A stretch of 35,776 bases of DNA from Pluralibacter sp. (GCF_019237635.1 NZ_JAFAGS010000078.1:1-35776), one strand, 5' to 3'. Shown: positions 17,311 to 29,070, counted from the stretch's first letter. Numbers and translations: made by a program. The notes: a model not told the origin generated them from the letters alone.

Positions 17311-20165
17311 TACAGCGCGGCGATAACCGCCTGCTGCTCAATCAGTTTGGCTTTCGCTTCGGCATAACCGGCCAGCTTCTCGCGCTCTTTCGCAATAACG
17401 GCTTCCGGCGCGCGGGCGACAAACCCTTCGTTGGACAATTTGCCTTCGATACGGCCAATTTCCGCTTCGACTTTCGCCACTTCTTTCGCCAGTCTGTCCA
17501 GCTCGCTCGCTTTATCGATCAGGCCCGCCATCGGGATCAGCAGCTCGGCGCCGTCGATGATTTTGGTCACCGATACCGGACCTTTATCACCCGCTGGCAG
17601 CACGCTGATGCTTTCCAGACGCGCCATGTTTTGCAGGAAGCTGTGGTTCTCGTTGACACGACGGACCACCGCCTCGCTACAGCCGCGCAGCAGCAGTTCA
17701 AGCGGTTTACCCGGGGCGATGTTCATTTCCGCACGGATGTTACGTACGGCGATGATCGCCTGCTTCAGCCATTCGGTGTCAGATGCCGCAGCCTCATCGA
17801 CCTGGTTGGCGTCAAATGCCGGGAACGGCTGCAGCATGATGGTGTCGGCGTTAATACCGGCAATGACCTTCACGCGCTGCCAGATGGTTTCAGTGATGAA
17901 CGGGATTACCGGGTGCGCCAGACGCAGCAGACCTTCCAGCACGGTAATCAGCGTGTTGCGCGTGCCGCGCAGTTCAGCCTCAGAACCGCCGTTCATCACC
18001 GGCTTGGTCAGCTCCAGATACCAGTCGCAGAACTGGTTCCAGGTGAATTCGTACAGAATGCCCGCGGCGATATCGAAGCGGAAGTTATCCAGCGCTTCAC
18101 GGTACGCTTTGATGGTCTGGTTGAATTCGGCCAGGATCCAGCGGTCCGCCAGCGACAGCGTCATTTCGCCGCCGTTGAAGCCGCAGTCCTGCTCTTCGGT
18201 GTTCATCAGCACAAAGCGGCTGGCATTCCACAGCTTGTTACAGAAGTTGCGGTAGCCTTCCAGGCGCTTCATGTCCCAGTTGATGTCGCGGCCGGTAGAG
18301 GCCAGCGCCGCCAGGGTGAAGCGCAGGGCGTCGGTGCCGTGCGGCTCGATGCCGTCCGGGAACTGCTTCTCGGTGCGCTTGCGGATTTTTTCCGCCAGCT
18401 GCGGCTGCATCATGTTGCCGGTGCGTTTTTCCAGCAGGTCCGCCAGGGAGATACCGTCGACCATATCCAGCGGGTCGATGACGTTGCCCTTGGACTTGGA
18501 CATCTTCTGCCCTTCGTCGTCGCGGATAAGACCGGTCATGTAGACGGTGTGGAACGGCACCTGCGGCTTGCCGTCTTCATCTTTGATGAAGTGCATGGTC
18601 ATCATGATCATGCGGGCAATCCAGAAGAAGATGATGTCGAAACCGGAAACCATCACGCTGGTCGGGTGGAACTGGCGCAGGGCATCGGTGTTTTCCGGCC
18701 AGCCCAGCGTGGAGAAGGTCCACAGCGCAGAAGAGAACCAGGTATCGAGAACGTCTTCGTCCTGACGCAGAGCGATGTCGGTGCCGAGGTTGTTTTCCTG
18801 GCGCACTTCCTCTTCGCTGCGGCCCACATAGACGTTGCCGTTGTTGTCGTACCATGCCGGGATACGGTGACCCCACCACAGCTGACGGGAGATACACCAG
18901 TCCTGAATATCGCGCATCCAGGAGAAGTACATGTTTTCGTACTGCTTCGGCACGAACTGGATGCTGCCGTTCTCAACGGCTTCGACCGCCGGTTTCGCCA
19001 GCACGTCGGCACGGACGTACCACTGGTCGGTCAGCATCGGTTCGATGACCACGCCGCCACGATCGCCGTACGGGACGGTCAGGTCGTGCGGTTTGATTTC
19101 TTCCAGCAAGCCGAGCGCGTCAACGGCGGCAACCACGGCTTTACGGGCGGCGAAGCGCTCCAGTTTCTGGAACTCAGCCGGGATGTCGCTGGAGTAGACG
19201 TCAGACTCTTCGCCTTTGGTGTCGTACACTTCCGCGCTTTCGCGGATATCACCGTCAAAGGTCAGAATGTTGATCATCGGCAACTGATGGCGCTTACCGA
19301 CTTCATAGTCGTTAAAGTCGTGCGCCGGGGTGATCTTCACGCAACCGGTGCCTTTTTCCATGTCGGCGTGTTCGTCGCCCACGACAGGAATACGGCGGTT
19401 GACCAGCGGCAGGACAACGTGTTTGCCGATCAAGTCTTTATAACGCGGATCTTCCGGGTTGACCGCCACGCCGGTATCGCCCAACAGGGTTTCCGGACGG
19501 GTGGTGGCGACCACCAGGTAATCTTTACCGTCAGCGGTTTTCGCGCCGTCAGCCAGCGGATAGCGGATGTGCCACATCGAGCCTTTGGACTCGCGGTTTT
19601 CCACTTCCAGGTCAGAGATGGCGGTGCGCAGTTTCGGGTCCCAGTTGACCAGGCGCTTGCCGCGGTAAATCAGGTCTTCTTTGTACAGACGAACGAAGAC
19701 TTCTTTCACGGCATTGGAAAGACCTTCGTCCATGGTGAAGCGCTCGCGCTCCCAGTCCACGGAGTTGCCGAGACGGCGCATCTGACGGGTAATGGTGCCG
19801 CCGGATTCCGCCTTCCACTGCCAGATTTTGTCGATAAAGGCATCGCGACCGTAGTCGTGACGGGTTTTACCTTCTTCAGCGGCAATCTTACGCTCAACCA
19901 CCATCTGGGTCGCGATGCCCGCGTGGTCGGTACCGGCCTGCCACAGGGTGTTTTTACCCTGCATGCGCTGGTAGCGGATCATGGTGTCCATGATGGTCTG
20001 CTGGAAGGCATGACCCATATGCAAACTGCCGGTGACGTTCGGCGGCGGGATCATGATGCAGAAGGATTCTTTGCTTTCATCGCCGTTCGGCTTGAAGTAG
20101 CCCTGCTGTTCCCAGTGCTCGTAAAGCGGCTGTTCGATATCTTGCGGGTTGTATGTCTTTTCCAT
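17310..20165 (-). CDS. valS: Valyl-tRNA synthetase
   Basis: This 951-residue class I aminoacyl-tRNA synthetase has the HIGH-type motif HMGH at residues 49-52 ([14 protein letters not shown]), the KMSKS motif at 554-558, an editing domain between them, and a C-terminal coiled coil ([19 protein letters not shown]) that binds tRNA. It charges tRNA-Val and edits threonine. Length equals E. coli ValS. Its ATG overlaps the holC stop by one base. Confidence 0.98.
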   Translation of the reverse strand: MEKTYNPQDIEQPLYEHWEQQGYFKPNGDESKESFCIMIPPPNVTGSLHMGHAFQQTIMDTMIRYQRMQGKNTLWQAGTDHAGIATQMVVERKIAAEEGKTRHDYGRDAFIDKIWQWKAESGGTITRQMRRLGNSVDWERERFTMDEGLSNAVKEVFVRLYKEDLIYRGKRLVNWDPKLRTAISDLEVENRESKGSMWHIRYPLADGAKTADGKDYLVVATTRPETLLGDTGVAVNPEDPRYKDLIGKHVVLPLVNRRIPVVGDEHADMEKGTGCVKITPAHDFNDYEVGKRHQLPMINILTFDGDIRESAEVYDTKGEESDVYSSDIPAEFQKLERFAARKAVVAAVDALGLLEEIKPHDLTVPYGDRGGVVIEPMLTDQWYVRADVLAKPAVEAVENGSIQFVPKQYENMYFSWMRDIQDWCISRQLWWGHRIPAWYDNNGNVYVGRSEEEVRQENNLGTDIALRQDEDVLDTWFSSALWTFSTLGWPENTDALRQFHPTSVMVSGFDIIFFWIARMIMMTMHFIKDEDGKPQVPFHTVYMTGLIRDDEGQKMSKSKGNVIDPLDMVDGISLADLLEKRTGNMMQPQLAEKIRKRTEKQFPDGIEPHGTDALRFTLAALASTGRDINWDMKRLEGYRNFCNKLWNASRFVLMNTEEQDCGFNGGEMTLSLADRWILAEFNQTIKAYREALDNFRFDIAAGILYEFTWNQFCDWYLELTKPVMNGGSEAELRGTRNTLITVLEGLLRLAHPVIPFITETIWQRVKVIAGINADTIMLQPFPAFDANQVDEAAASDTEWLKQAIIAVRNIRAEMNIAPGKPLELLLRGCSEAVVRRVNENHSFLQNMARLESISVLPAGDKGPVSVTKIIDGAELLIPMAGLIDKASELDRLAKEVAKVEAEIGRIEGKLSNEGFVARAPEAVIAKEREKLAGYAEAKAKLIEQQAVIAAL

Positions 20166-20608
20166 TATTTCCAGGTTGCCGTGTTCAGGTTAAAACCAGC
20201 CAGGCGATACGCTTTGTAGCGTTCGCGCGCCAGTTGTTTCAAAGAATCTTCGTGAGGTACGAAGTCTATCACTTCTGTGAAAGCGGTGGCAAAATCTGCA
20301 AAGCCGGTACGAAGGCTAATCAGCACATCGCGCGGGCTGCTGTTGCGCTTTTGCGGCCAGGCTATCTCGACAGGGGCGCCGCCCCGTGGGCCTTCACCCG
20401 CCAGATTATGCGGCACAAAACTTTCCGGCGGCCGCGTCCACAACGCTTCATCCAGACGAATCGCCTGTTTTTCGTCTTCACAGGCGATCAGTACGCGTTT
20501 GCCTGCGCGCCAACGTTCTGCGGCAATTTCACACACCAGTTGTTCAACGGCGTTGAGGCCATCCTGATGGGTGTCATTGTCCAGAAGGTAGAACGTTGCA
20601 TTCTTCAT
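20165..20608 (-). CDS. holC: DNA polymerase III subunit chi
   Basis: This 147-residue protein starts [20 protein letters not shown], matching E. coli HolC in length and sequence. Chi binds the SSB C-terminus and, through psi (HolD), links SSB to the clamp loader. It heads the overlapping holC-valS-yjgM set (stop and start share a base at 20165) and lies downstream of pepA on the same strand, separated by a pair of REP-like repeats. Confidence 0.94.
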   Translation of the reverse strand: MKNATFYLLDNDTHQDGLNAVEQLVCEIAAERWRAGKRVLIACEDEKQAIRLDEALWTRPPESFVPHNLAGEGPRGGAPVEIAWPQKRNSSPRDVLISLRTGFADFATAFTEVIDFVPHEDSLKQLARERYKAYRLAGFNLNTATWK

Positions 20609-20643
20609 AGTTGGGGTTTCTTGTGGTCACTTTAAATGCTTAA

Positions 20644-20721
20644 GCCGGGCGGCGGCTTCGCCTTACCCGGCCTACGGTGTTGTGCCAGTTGTAGGCCGGA
20701 TAAGCGTAGCGCCATCCGGCA
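20644..20721. repeat. Pair of REP elements (BIME) between pepA and holC
   Basis: GCCGGGCGGCGGCTTCGCC at 20644 continues to ACCCGGCCTACGG (to 20676), and a second copy in opposite orientation runs from GTAGGCCGGATAAGCG (20691) to GCCATCCGGC (20720). These match enterobacterial REP palindromes with their imperfect stems and CTACGG/GTAGGCC tails. Such BIMEs stabilise upstream mRNA and bind gyrase or IHF. Confidence 0.88.
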
Positions 20722-20729
20722 TTCCAACC

Positions 20730-22507
<1,778 letters not shown>

Positions 22508-23608
22508 GTGATAATCATAAGATATCTTGTACGGGAAACGCTCAAAAGCCAACTGGCGATCCTCTTCATCCTGCTTTTGATCTTCTTTTGTCAAAAACTG
22601 GTCAGGATCCTCGGCGCGGCGGTAGATGGCGAAATTCCGACAAACCTGGTGCTTTCACTGCTGGGTCTCGGCGTCCCGGAAATGGCGCAGCTTATCTTGC
22701 CGCTCAGTCTGTTTCTCGGTCTGCTGATGACGCTGGGCAAACTGTATACTGAAAGTGAAATTACGGTCATGCACGCCTGCGGGTTGGGCAAAGGCGTCCT
22801 GATTAAAGCCGCGATGATCCTTGCGCTGTTCACCAGCATCATTGCCGCGGTGAACGTGATGTGGGCTGGCCCCTGGTCTTCCCGCCATCAGGATGAAGTG
22901 CTGGCTGAGGCGAAAGCGAACCCCGGCATGGCGGCGCTGGCGCAAGGGCAGTTCCAGCAGGCCAGCGATGGCAACTCGGTGCTGTTTATCGAGAGCGTCG
23001 ACGGGAAAAAATTCCGCGACGTCTTCCTGGCGCAGATCCGCACCACAGGCAACGCGCGTCCGTCGGTCGTCGTGGCGGACTCCGGCAATATCACCCAGCA
23101 GAAAGACGGTTCACAGGTGGTGCACCTCAACGAGGGAACCCGCTTTGAGGGGACCGCTATGCTGCGCGATTTTCGTGTCACCGATTTTAAAAACTACCAG
23201 GCCATTATTGGACATCAGACCGTCTCGCTGGACCCCAGCGACACCGAGCAGATGAACATGAACACCCTGTGGAACACCAGCACGAACGGCTCGCGCGCCG
23301 AGCTGCACTGGCGCTTAACGTTGGTGGCGACGGTCTTTATTATGGCGCTGATGGTGGTGCCGCTCAGCGTGGTCAACCCGCGCCAGGGCCGCGTGCTGTC
23401 GATGCTGCCGGCGATGCTGCTCTATCTGGTGTTCTTCCTGTTGCAGACCTCTATCCGGTCTAATGGCGAAAAAGGCAAGCTCGACCCGATGGTATGGATG
23501 TGGGTGGTCAACCTGCTCTACCTCGCACTGGCGGTGGCTCTCAACCTGTGGGACACGGTGCCGATGCGCCGCGTACGCGCACGTATCAGCGGTAAAGGAG
23601 CGGTATAA
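22508..23608 (+). CDS. lptF: LPS export permease LptF
   Basis: This 366-residue inner-membrane protein starts with GTG (MIIIRYLVRETLKSQLAIL), as in E. coli. Six membrane helices (three at each end) surround a periplasmic beta-jellyroll domain (about residues 110-260). With LptG and the ATPase LptB2 it extracts LPS from the inner membrane and passes it to LptC/LptA. The ribosome-binding site is weak, matching the unusual start. The lptF stop overlaps the lptG start (TAATG). Confidence 0.96.
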   Translation: MIIIRYLVRETLKSQLAILFILLLIFFCQKLVRILGAAVDGEIPTNLVLSLLGLGVPEMAQLILPLSLFLGLLMTLGKLYTESEITVMHACGLGKGVLIKAAMILALFTSIIAAVNVMWAGPWSSRHQDEVLAEAKANPGMAALAQGQFQQASDGNSVLFIESVDGKKFRDVFLAQIRTTGNARPSVVVADSGNITQQKDGSQVVHLNEGTRFEGTAMLRDFRVTDFKNYQAIIGHQTVSLDPSDTEQMNMNTLWNTSTNGSRAELHWRLTLVATVFIMALMVVPLSVVNPRQGRVLSMLPAMLLYLVFFLLQTSIRSNGEKGKLDPMVWMWVVNLLYLALAVALNLWDTVPMRRVRARISGKGAV

Positions 23609-24690
23609 TGCAGGCATTTGGCGTACTTGACCGCTATATCGGCAAAACCATTCTTACCACCATCCTGATGACGCTGTTCATGCTGGTGTCGCTCTCCGGC
23701 ATCATCAAGTTTGTCGATCAGCTGAAAAAAGCCGGGCAGGGGAGCTACGACGCAATGGGCGCGGGGATGTATACCCTGCTCAGCGCGCCGAAAGACGTGC
23801 AGATCTTCTTCCCGATGGCGGCGCTGCTTGGCGCGCTGCTCGGCCTGGGGATGCTGGCCCAGCGTAGCGAACTGGTGGTGATGCAGGCATCGGGTTTTAC
23901 CCGTATGCAGGTCGCCATTTCGGTGATGAAAACCGCGATCCCGCTGGTGCTGCTGACCATGGCCATCGGCGAGTGGGTGGCGCCGCAGGGCGAGCAGATG
24001 GCGCGTAACCTGCGCGCCCAGGCGATGTACGGCAGTTCGTTGCTGTCGACCCAGCAGGGCATGTGGGCGAAAGACGGCCACGACTATATCTATATTGAGC
24101 GCATCAAAGGCGCCGACGAGCTTGGCGGCATCAGCATTTATGCCTTTAACGATAAGCGCCGCCTGCAGTCGGTGCGCTATGCGGCCTCGGCGAAGTTCGA
24201 CGCGGACAAAAAGGTCTGGCGTCTGTCGCAGGTGGATGAATCCAACCTGACCAATCCGCAGCAGATAACCGGCTCGCAGACCGTCAGCGGCACCTGGAAA
24301 ACCAACCTCACCCCGGACAAGCTTGGCGTGGTGGCGCTGGACCCGGATGCGCTGTCGATTAGCGGTCTGCATAACTACGTGAAATACCTGAAGTCCAGCG
24401 GCCAGGATCCGGGACGCTACCAGCTCAACATGTGGAGCAAAGTGTTCCAGCCGCTGTCTGTCGCGGTGATGATGCTGATGGCGCTGTCGTTCATCTTCGG
24501 GCCGCTGCGTAGCGTCCCGATGGGCGTTCGGGTCATTACCGGGATTAGCTTCGGCTTCGTGTTCTACGTGCTGGACCAGATCTTCGGCCCGCTGACGCTG
24601 GTGTACGGCATCCCGCCGATTGTCGGCGCGCTGCTGCCGAGCGCGACTTTCTTCCTGATAAGTCTGTGGCTGATGATTCGCCGCAGCTAG
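23608..24690 (+). CDS. lptG: LPS export permease LptG
   Basis: This 360-residue partner of LptF has the same layout: N-terminal helices with [13 protein letters not shown], a periplasmic domain, and C-terminal helices with [18 protein letters not shown]. Its ATG shares a base with the lptF stop, ensuring equal amounts of the two subunits. It is essential in E. coli. A strong terminator follows 13 bases after the stop. Confidence 0.97.
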   Translation: MQAFGVLDRYIGKTILTTILMTLFMLVSLSGIIKFVDQLKKAGQGSYDAMGAGMYTLLSAPKDVQIFFPMAALLGALLGLGMLAQRSELVVMQASGFTRMQVAISVMKTAIPLVLLTMAIGEWVAPQGEQMARNLRAQAMYGSSLLSTQQGMWAKDGHDYIYIERIKGADELGGISIYAFNDKRRLQSVRYAASAKFDADKKVWRLSQVDESNLTNPQQITGSQTVSGTWKTNLTPDKLGVVALDPDALSISGLHNYVKYLKSSGQDPGRYQLNMWSKVFQPLSVAVMMLMALSFIFGPLRSVPMGVRVITGISFGFVFYVLDQIFGPLTLVYGIPPIVGALLPSATFFLISLWLMIRRS

Positions 24691-24866
24691 CGGTAACGTT
24701 CTAAAAATGGCAGCTCAGGAGCTGCCATTTTACCGTAGAGCGGCGAGTGGTTAATCAGGCCGTTACGTTCGTCGTCGGTGACCGGTCCCATGCGTGAGCA
24801 GGGAGCTATCACCATCACGCGCTCGACCACCGTCGGGCTGACTTTCTCATCGAGGCGCCTCGCCTG
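24687..24866 (-). pseudogene. yjgR: yjgR (DUF853, HerA-like ATPase) remnant
   Basis: Minus-strand translation gives [20 protein letters not shown] and then [20 protein letters not shown] followed by YGK, the C-terminal region of the DUF853 ATPase family (YjgR, about 500 residues). The family continues GKY...DRESAYE, but here the frame passes into the lptG terminator and stops at TAG 24689-24687. The Walker ATPase core and most of the gene are gone. In E. coli yjgR lies exactly here, convergent to lptG, so this is the scar of its deletion. The fragment is not expected to function. Confidence 0.75.
24704..24731 (+). terminator. Intrinsic terminator after lptG
   Basis: AAAATGGCAGCT (24704-24715) pairs with AGCTGCCATTTT (24720-24731) around CAGG, giving a 12-base perfect stem ending in Ts. 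It is symmetric, so it may also stop transcription from the right. Confidence 0.82.
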
Positions 24867-25010
24867 GCAGTAAAAAGCGTTATTTATCCTGCGTGCAGTA
24901 CAGGCAACCTTATGGGAAGTGATTCAGTTAATTCTGGAGTTTACGGCAGGATGATGGCCCTTTCAGCGAGAGAGAGCCGGAAAGCAGGTCTGCGAAGGGA
25001 GAGAAATGAT

Positions 25011-25094
25011 TCATGCTACACAGTATTCGTTCCAGCTATCCTTGAAGACAATGTTTCCGTCTACATATTTCCACTGAATAGATTCGTCGTTCAT
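25011..25094 (-). pseudogene. 3' fragment of an unrecognised gene fused to the hcp scar
   Basis: A minus-strand frame from ATG 25094 to TGA 25013-25011 gives 27 residues, MNDESIQWKYVDGNIVFKDS then WNEYCVA. The composition and codon use look like a real C-terminus, and the frame is open back to the stop of the gene at 25140. I do not recognise the family. It follows the broken hcp start in a different frame, so it looks like the surviving tail of a gene brought in next to, or recombined into, hcp. Confidence 0.35.
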
Positions 25095-25125
25095 CTGTTC
25101 ACCATAAATATGCTGGATTAGACAT
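25088..25125 (-). pseudogene. hcp: Third truncated hcp start
   Basis: ATG at 25125 behind AAAGGAA gives MSNPAYLW, then TGA (25101-25099), then TDE. This is the Hcp N-terminus MSNPAYLWxTDEN with the usual Leu/Phe codon turned into a stop and with no similarity after about codon 12. It begins 14 bases after the stop of the 83-residue membrane protein gene, the same layout as at 456-458. Confidence 0.6.
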
Positions 25126-25139
25126 AGATATTCCTTTCT

Positions 25140-25391
25140 TTAATCAGGGTGTTTATCTTTGTTTCGATAGGTGGCCATCACGTCAATGAATTTTGAAATG
25201 AGGGAGAACATAACGAGCCATAGCACCGCAAAAGCAAACTTCACAGGCCAGTAAACGGGCAAGATAATGCATGCGATTAAACCGCAGACCAACAGTACAG
25301 GCTCAAAGAAATTCCAGATGGTGCTGATGGTATAGAGCAGCAGAAAGAAAATGCTTCTGATAGTGGTAAGAGGACGCTTATGACAAGGCAT
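25140..25391 (-). CDS. Small membrane protein of unknown function (cassette gene 3)
   Basis: This 83-residue protein has hydrophobic segments at about 12-27 and 32-48, with a third at about 50-66, and a charged C-terminus (YRNKDKHPD). Its start overlaps the end of the preceding gene by 14 bases, so it is translationally coupled. It directly precedes a truncated hcp start, like the putative immunity gene at 458-727. I infer a possible immunity role; the family is not recognised. Confidence 0.6.
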   Translation of the reverse strand: MPCHKRPLTTIRSIFFLLLYTISTIWNFFEPVLLVCGLIACIILPVYWPVKFAFAVLWLVMFSLISKFIDVMATYRNKDKHPD

Positions 25392-25596
25392 TGAGTTTGT
25401 CCTCGATATTCTTCACGATCTCGTTAAAAGAAGGCTGTCCCCGAGTGTTTGCCAGATGAACGGCTTCAATGAGCGGTTTGACAGCAGGTTCAAAAAGGAA
25501 GTAGAGAAGGTCGTAATCGTGTGGGCGGAGCAGGCCATAAATCTCAGGGGCTTCGGGTTCAAGATCTTCTGATTTACCGATTGAGCGTTCACTCAT
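25378..25596 (-). CDS. Small acidic protein of unknown function (cassette gene 2)
   Basis: This 72-residue, soluble, acidic protein (SEDLEPEAPEIYGLLRPHDY) has a helical C-terminal part. Its ATG overlaps the stop of the upstream gene by 4 bases (ATGA), and its end overlaps the next gene by 14. The tight packing suggests that all three products are made together. No known motif is visible. Confidence 0.55.
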   Translation of the reverse strand: MSERSIGKSEDLEPEAPEIYGLLRPHDYDLLYFLFEPAVKPLIEAVHLANTRGQPSFNEIVKNIEDKLNALS

Positions 25597-25964
25597 ACCG
25601 CAGCGCCAATAACTGAAAGCAACTGTGTTGCGCTTATACGACCGGTGACGGAGGATGCGGCATGCCTGTAAATATTGTCTTGCTGGCTTGTTGTAAGACG
25701 TTTATTAAATTCATTAAAAACAATATTGGCGGCATGTGTGATGTGGTCATAACTGAGTATGTCATTGTGAATCACTTCCGCCATACGGATTCGCATTGTC
25801 TGGTGAGAGAAACGTGAATCCGTATTAAAATATCCTACTGCCAGATAACCAAGGTCAAGCGGAACCGTTAATGCCCCATTAATCATTCCCTCGATGGTTT
25901 CTGGCGACAGGATCATGTCAGCAATTCTGTTTGCTATGGTATCTGCATCACTACTGATTGTCAT
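25593..25964 (-). CDS. Unknown protein, first gene of a three-gene cassette upstream of an hcp scar
   Basis: This 123-residue protein starts MTISSDADTIANRIADMILS at 25964 behind GAGG. A weakly hydrophobic stretch TVPLDLGYLAVGYFN (residues 34-48) and a Gly/Ala-rich end (LLSVIGAAV) could interact with membranes. There is no signal peptide and no enzyme motif I recognise. By the effector-immunity-hcp layout it could be a small T6SS effector, with one or both following genes as partners, but this rests on context only. Confidence 0.55.
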   Translation of the reverse strand: MTISSDADTIANRIADMILSPETIEGMINGALTVPLDLGYLAVGYFNTDSRFSHQTMRIRMAEVIHNDILSYDHITHAANIVFNEFNKRLTTSQQDNIYRHAASSVTGRISATQLLSVIGAAV

Positions 25965-26139
25965 AACAGCCTCTGCACATAAGGTGATGCTGGATTTCAG
26001 AATATTTGCAGAGTGTGTTATGTGATAATTTTCTCAGAAAAATGGCGATTAAGAAATTCTACAAAGTTAATTATTCCATTAACAAACGAAAGGCATTTAT
26101 TTATTAATGCCAACTATGCATAGAGGGCTCTGTGGTAAT

Positions 26140-26160
26140 CCCGGCAGGCAGGCTGCCGGG
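26140..26160 (-). terminator. GC-rich hairpin after ahr
   Basis: CCCGGCAG (26140-26147) pairs with CTGCCGGG (26153-26160), 11 bases past the ahr stop. There is no T-run on the minus strand, so termination there may be weak or need Rho. The 207 bases between ahr and the cassette at 25964 hold nothing else clear. Confidence 0.45.
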
Positions 26161-26171
26161 TGATGCAACGC

Positions 26172-27191
26172 TTAGAAATCCGCTTTCAACACCACGCGGT
26201 AGCGGGCTTTCCCCTCGCGCACGTGCTTTAACGCCTCGTTGATTTGCGACATCGGGAACTCCTGCGTCGTTGGCGAGACCTTCGCGCGTCCGGCGAACTT
26301 CATCAGCGTGCGCAGCTCCGCCGGGTTGCCGGTGGCCGAGCCGGAGATGCTGCGGTCGCCGCCAATCAGGGTAAAGGCTGGTACCGCCAGCGGCTTCATC
26401 ACCGCGCCGACGGTGTGGAAGTTGCCGCCATGCGCCAGCGCGTCAAAATAGGGTTGCCAGTCGAGATCGACATTGACGGTGTTGATGATCAGGTCAAACT
26501 GCCCGGCGAGCGCTTTTAGCGCTTCGGGGTCGCGACTGTTTACCACCTTATCCGCGCCCATCGCCAGCACTTCCTGTTGTTTGCTCGGGTTCGAGCTGAA
26601 GGCGGTGACTTCCGCGCCCATCGCGCGCAGCAGCTTGATGGCGATATGCCCCAGGCCGCCGATACCGATTACCCCGACGCGGCTGGTGGCGGTCACATGG
26701 TGCATCAGCAGCGGTTTAAAGACGGTAATACCGCCGCACAGCAGCGGGCCTGCGGAGGCGAAATCGATCCCTTCCGGCAGCGGGATCACCCATTGCCAGT
26801 CGGCGCGCAGCTTATTGGCGAAGCCGCCGCGGTTCATGATGGTCGGCAGGGAGCCTTCCAGGCAGTTGATCTGGTTGCCGCTGATGCAGGCGTCGCAGTG
26901 CCCGCAGCTGTGCGCCGTCCAGCCCACGCCCACGCGCTGGCCTATCTTCAGGCCTATGTTCTGCGCCGCGGTGCCCAGCGCCGCCACGCGGCCAATCACC
27001 TCATGCCCGGCGACCAGCGGGTATTGCGACATGCCCCATTCGTTGTCGATCATCGACAGATCCGAGTGGCAGATCCCGCAGTATTCCACCTGAACTTCAA
27101 CATCATCCGCCCTGAGTTCGCCCGCATCGTATTCCCAGGGTTCGAGACTGGCGCCAGCTTCTCTGGCGGCGTAGCTTTTTATCATCGACAT
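26172..27191 (-). CDS. ahr: NADPH-dependent aldehyde reductase Ahr
   Basis: This 339-residue zinc-dependent medium-chain alcohol dehydrogenase matches E. coli Ahr (YjgB). The catalytic zinc ligands Cys41 (CGICHSD) and His63 (AGHE), the structural zinc cluster Cys96/99/102/110 and the Rossmann motif GIGGLGHIA are all present. It reduces a wide range of aldehydes, including fatty aldehydes, with NADPH. The start has GGGGGAAG upstream. In E. coli it also lies just before leuX. Confidence 0.95.
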   Translation of the reverse strand: MSMIKSYAAREAGASLEPWEYDAGELRADDVEVQVEYCGICHSDLSMIDNEWGMSQYPLVAGHEVIGRVAALGTAAQNIGLKIGQRVGVGWTAHSCGHCDACISGNQINCLEGSLPTIMNRGGFANKLRADWQWVIPLPEGIDFASAGPLLCGGITVFKPLLMHHVTATSRVGVIGIGGLGHIAIKLLRAMGAEVTAFSSNPSKQQEVLAMGADKVVNSRDPEALKALAGQFDLIINTVNVDLDWQPYFDALAHGGNFHTVGAVMKPLAVPAFTLIGGDRSISGSATGNPAELRTLMKFAGRAKVSPTTQEFPMSQINEALKHVREGKARYRVVLKADF

Positions 27192-27291
27192 CGCACTTCC
27201 CCCTTTGTGGTGTTGAACTGGAAGTGTAGAGCATCCCTGAACTGGGCGTGTTGGCAGAAGGTGGCGGTAAGGGGGGGGAGTACGGCGATCG

Positions 27292-27870
27292 CTACGCCTT
27301 ACGCAACAACGCGTTCAGCCAGATTTCGTCTCTGTCCGGCCTCTTATCTTCCGTTCGCCACATTGCGTGAATACGGATGCCTGCGAGAGGGCTCACCAGC
27401 TTTTCGAGTGCTTGCTCGTTGAGGTCGGTAAAATGTCGGCCATCCTTTTCGCGTTCGCCATTGCCGTATTTAAACGAGACATACCACACGCCGCCGGGTT
27501 TGAGGGCATCCGCCAGCTTTTGCATGGCTTCCGGCAACTCATCAGAAGGAACGTGGAGCAGCGAGGCGCAGCACCAGATGCCGTCGTAGCGTTCGGCGTC
27601 GTTCAGCGCGGCGAAGGTCAGCAGCCGGACCGGGATGCCCGTATGTTCGGCGGCCAGCGCGACCATTTCTGCGGTGGCGTCAAACGCTTCCACGTCATAG
27701 CCCATCGCTTTAAACGCTTTGCTGTCACGCCCCGAACCGCAGCCCGCATCCAGTAGCGTGCCCTGCGCAGGCAGCAGCGCGATAAACGGTGCATACAGCG
27801 AGCGCATATCGACATCGACCGTCGCGGTGAAAAAGCTCTCGGCGTGTTGTTGGTAATAGCGAATGCTCAT
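27292..27870 (-). CDS. Class I SAM-dependent methyltransferase, paired with an HNH nuclease
   Basis: This 192-residue protein starts [18 protein letters not shown]. Motif I is [12 protein letters not shown] (residues 39-50), followed by the acidic motif II end ([11 protein letters not shown]) and [15 protein letters not shown]. It is a small Rossmann methyltransferase of the TehB/UbiE-like type; the substrate is unknown and no DNA target domain or (D/N)PPY motif is visible, so it is probably not a classical DNA adenine methylase. Its ATG shares a base with the nuclease stop (TGATG at 27872), so the two are translated together. Confidence 0.82.
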   Translation of the reverse strand: MSIRYYQQHAESFFTATVDVDMRSLYAPFIALLPAQGTLLDAGCGSGRDSKAFKAMGYDVEAFDATAEMVALAAEHTGIPVRLLTFAALNDAERYDGIWCCASLLHVPSDELPEAMQKLADALKPGGVWYVSFKYGNGEREKDGRHFTDLNEQALEKLVSPLAGIRIHAMWRTEDKRPDRDEIWLNALLRKA

Positions 27871-28883
27871 CAGAATATACCCGGCCCGACGGCCTGCGGC
27901 TCCCACTGGTGAATGAGTGTCTGCTGCGCAGTGTTCCAGACCTGATTGAGAAAGTCACGCCGCTGCGGCTCCGTTTTTCCCGTCTGTTGGATCAGCGTTT
28001 CGCGCAGCGGTAAATGGCTATTAATAAAGTATTCATTGCGGGCATGCAGCCGTGCTAACAGCGTCATTGAAGGAACGTGGGAGGATTTCCCCAGCTTGCC
28101 CCGGTTACAGTTTTTACAGGCCAGCACCAGGTTCCACACGCCGTTGATGTTCGCCACGCTATCGCGTAGCAGCCAGGGAATGAAGTGGTCGACATCCGCC
28201 AGACTGGCGTCGCCCGTTTGCAGGCTGACCGGCGCGTGGCAGTAAAAACAACGCCCTTTCTGGTAGCCATTCAGGCTGTCCCTGCAACTGGTGATCGTAA
28301 CGCGGCGGTCGCGGGTGAGGCTAAAGAGCTGCTGTTCCTGCGCATCGTACTCCACGGCAATCAGGTTGCGCGAGACGTTCATCGCCCACGCCTGCTCGAC
28401 CAGACGCCAGCGGGCCTCGGTCTCGTGAGCCAGGTTCTGAAACTGTAACCGCTCCGTTAAACGGTAAAAATTATCCGTCAGGCGAATACCTTTATGGGTT
28501 TTGCGCTCGTCGATAAAAAAGCGCTTGTCGATTTCGCCATTGTTCACATTGTGGAAGGCATCAATCACGTTGTCGAAGCCGCGACGTACGGTGATTGACC
28601 GCAGGTCATCCAGACTCACTTCGTTATCATTGAACTGCACGCAGGCCGCAAGAAACTTGCTGCTCCTCGACGTCACCTGTTTTGGCGCATGCTGAAGATG
28701 GCGGCACAGATGCGCACTGAACGGCAGCGCGAGATCCTCCAGCAGAACCAGATCGCTGCCGTCGCGCTTCACCTCATACAGCGCGCTTGCCAGCGCGAAC
28801 TTGTAGGAAGCGACATTTTTGCCAAAGAGGATTATGCCGCGCCAGTAGTTTTCCAGCGTGGGTTCAACCTGATAGAAACGCAT
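27870..28883 (-). CDS. HNH endonuclease domain protein
   Basis: This 337-residue protein has an N-terminal region of about 200 residues of unknown function and a C-terminal zinc-bound HNH domain: CFYC (Cys212, Cys215), DVDHFIPW with His233, Asn251 (GVWNLVLACKNC) and Cys256/Cys259, with Asn260. All ligands and the catalytic His are intact, so it should be active as a nuclease. It precedes and overlaps the methyltransferase gene. Located just before leuX, a common island site, the pair may serve in defence; this is inference. Confidence 0.82.
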   Translation of the reverse strand: MRFYQVEPTLENYWRGIILFGKNVASYKFALASALYEVKRDGSDLVLLEDLALPFSAHLCRHLQHAPKQVTSRSSKFLAACVQFNDNEVSLDDLRSITVRRGFDNVIDAFHNVNNGEIDKRFFIDERKTHKGIRLTDNFYRLTERLQFQNLAHETEARWRLVEQAWAMNVSRNLIAVEYDAQEQQLFSLTRDRRVTITSCRDSLNGYQKGRCFYCHAPVSLQTGDASLADVDHFIPWLLRDSVANINGVWNLVLACKNCNRGKLGKSSHVPSMTLLARLHARNEYFINSHLPLRETLIQQTGKTEPQRRDFLNQVWNTAQQTLIHQWEPQAVGPGIF

Positions 28884-29070
28884 GCCCGTCCCGAACTATG
28901 GATGTGGTGAATGGTGAAGACCAGTAACTGGATCAGATAACAAGTGGCGGAAAATGTAAACCGCTGCCGTCACGTTGCAGCGTTTTGCGAGGTGCACTCC
29001 AGAGCAGGGCAGGACGGTGAGACGAGTGTCGATTTTTTCGGCGTTCAGAAGGAGTTAGACGGGTGAAAGC

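Noticed and set aside
17271-20219. A 982-codon open frame antisense to valS
   Set aside because: It lies opposite the whole of valS, which is unmistakable. High G+C and valS codon bias leave the opposite strand open; the translation has no family features.
24912-25121. 69-codon plus-strand frame between lptG and the three-gene cassette
   Set aside because: It is antisense to the hcp scar and the fragment at 25011-25094, whose minus-strand reading explains the sequence better.
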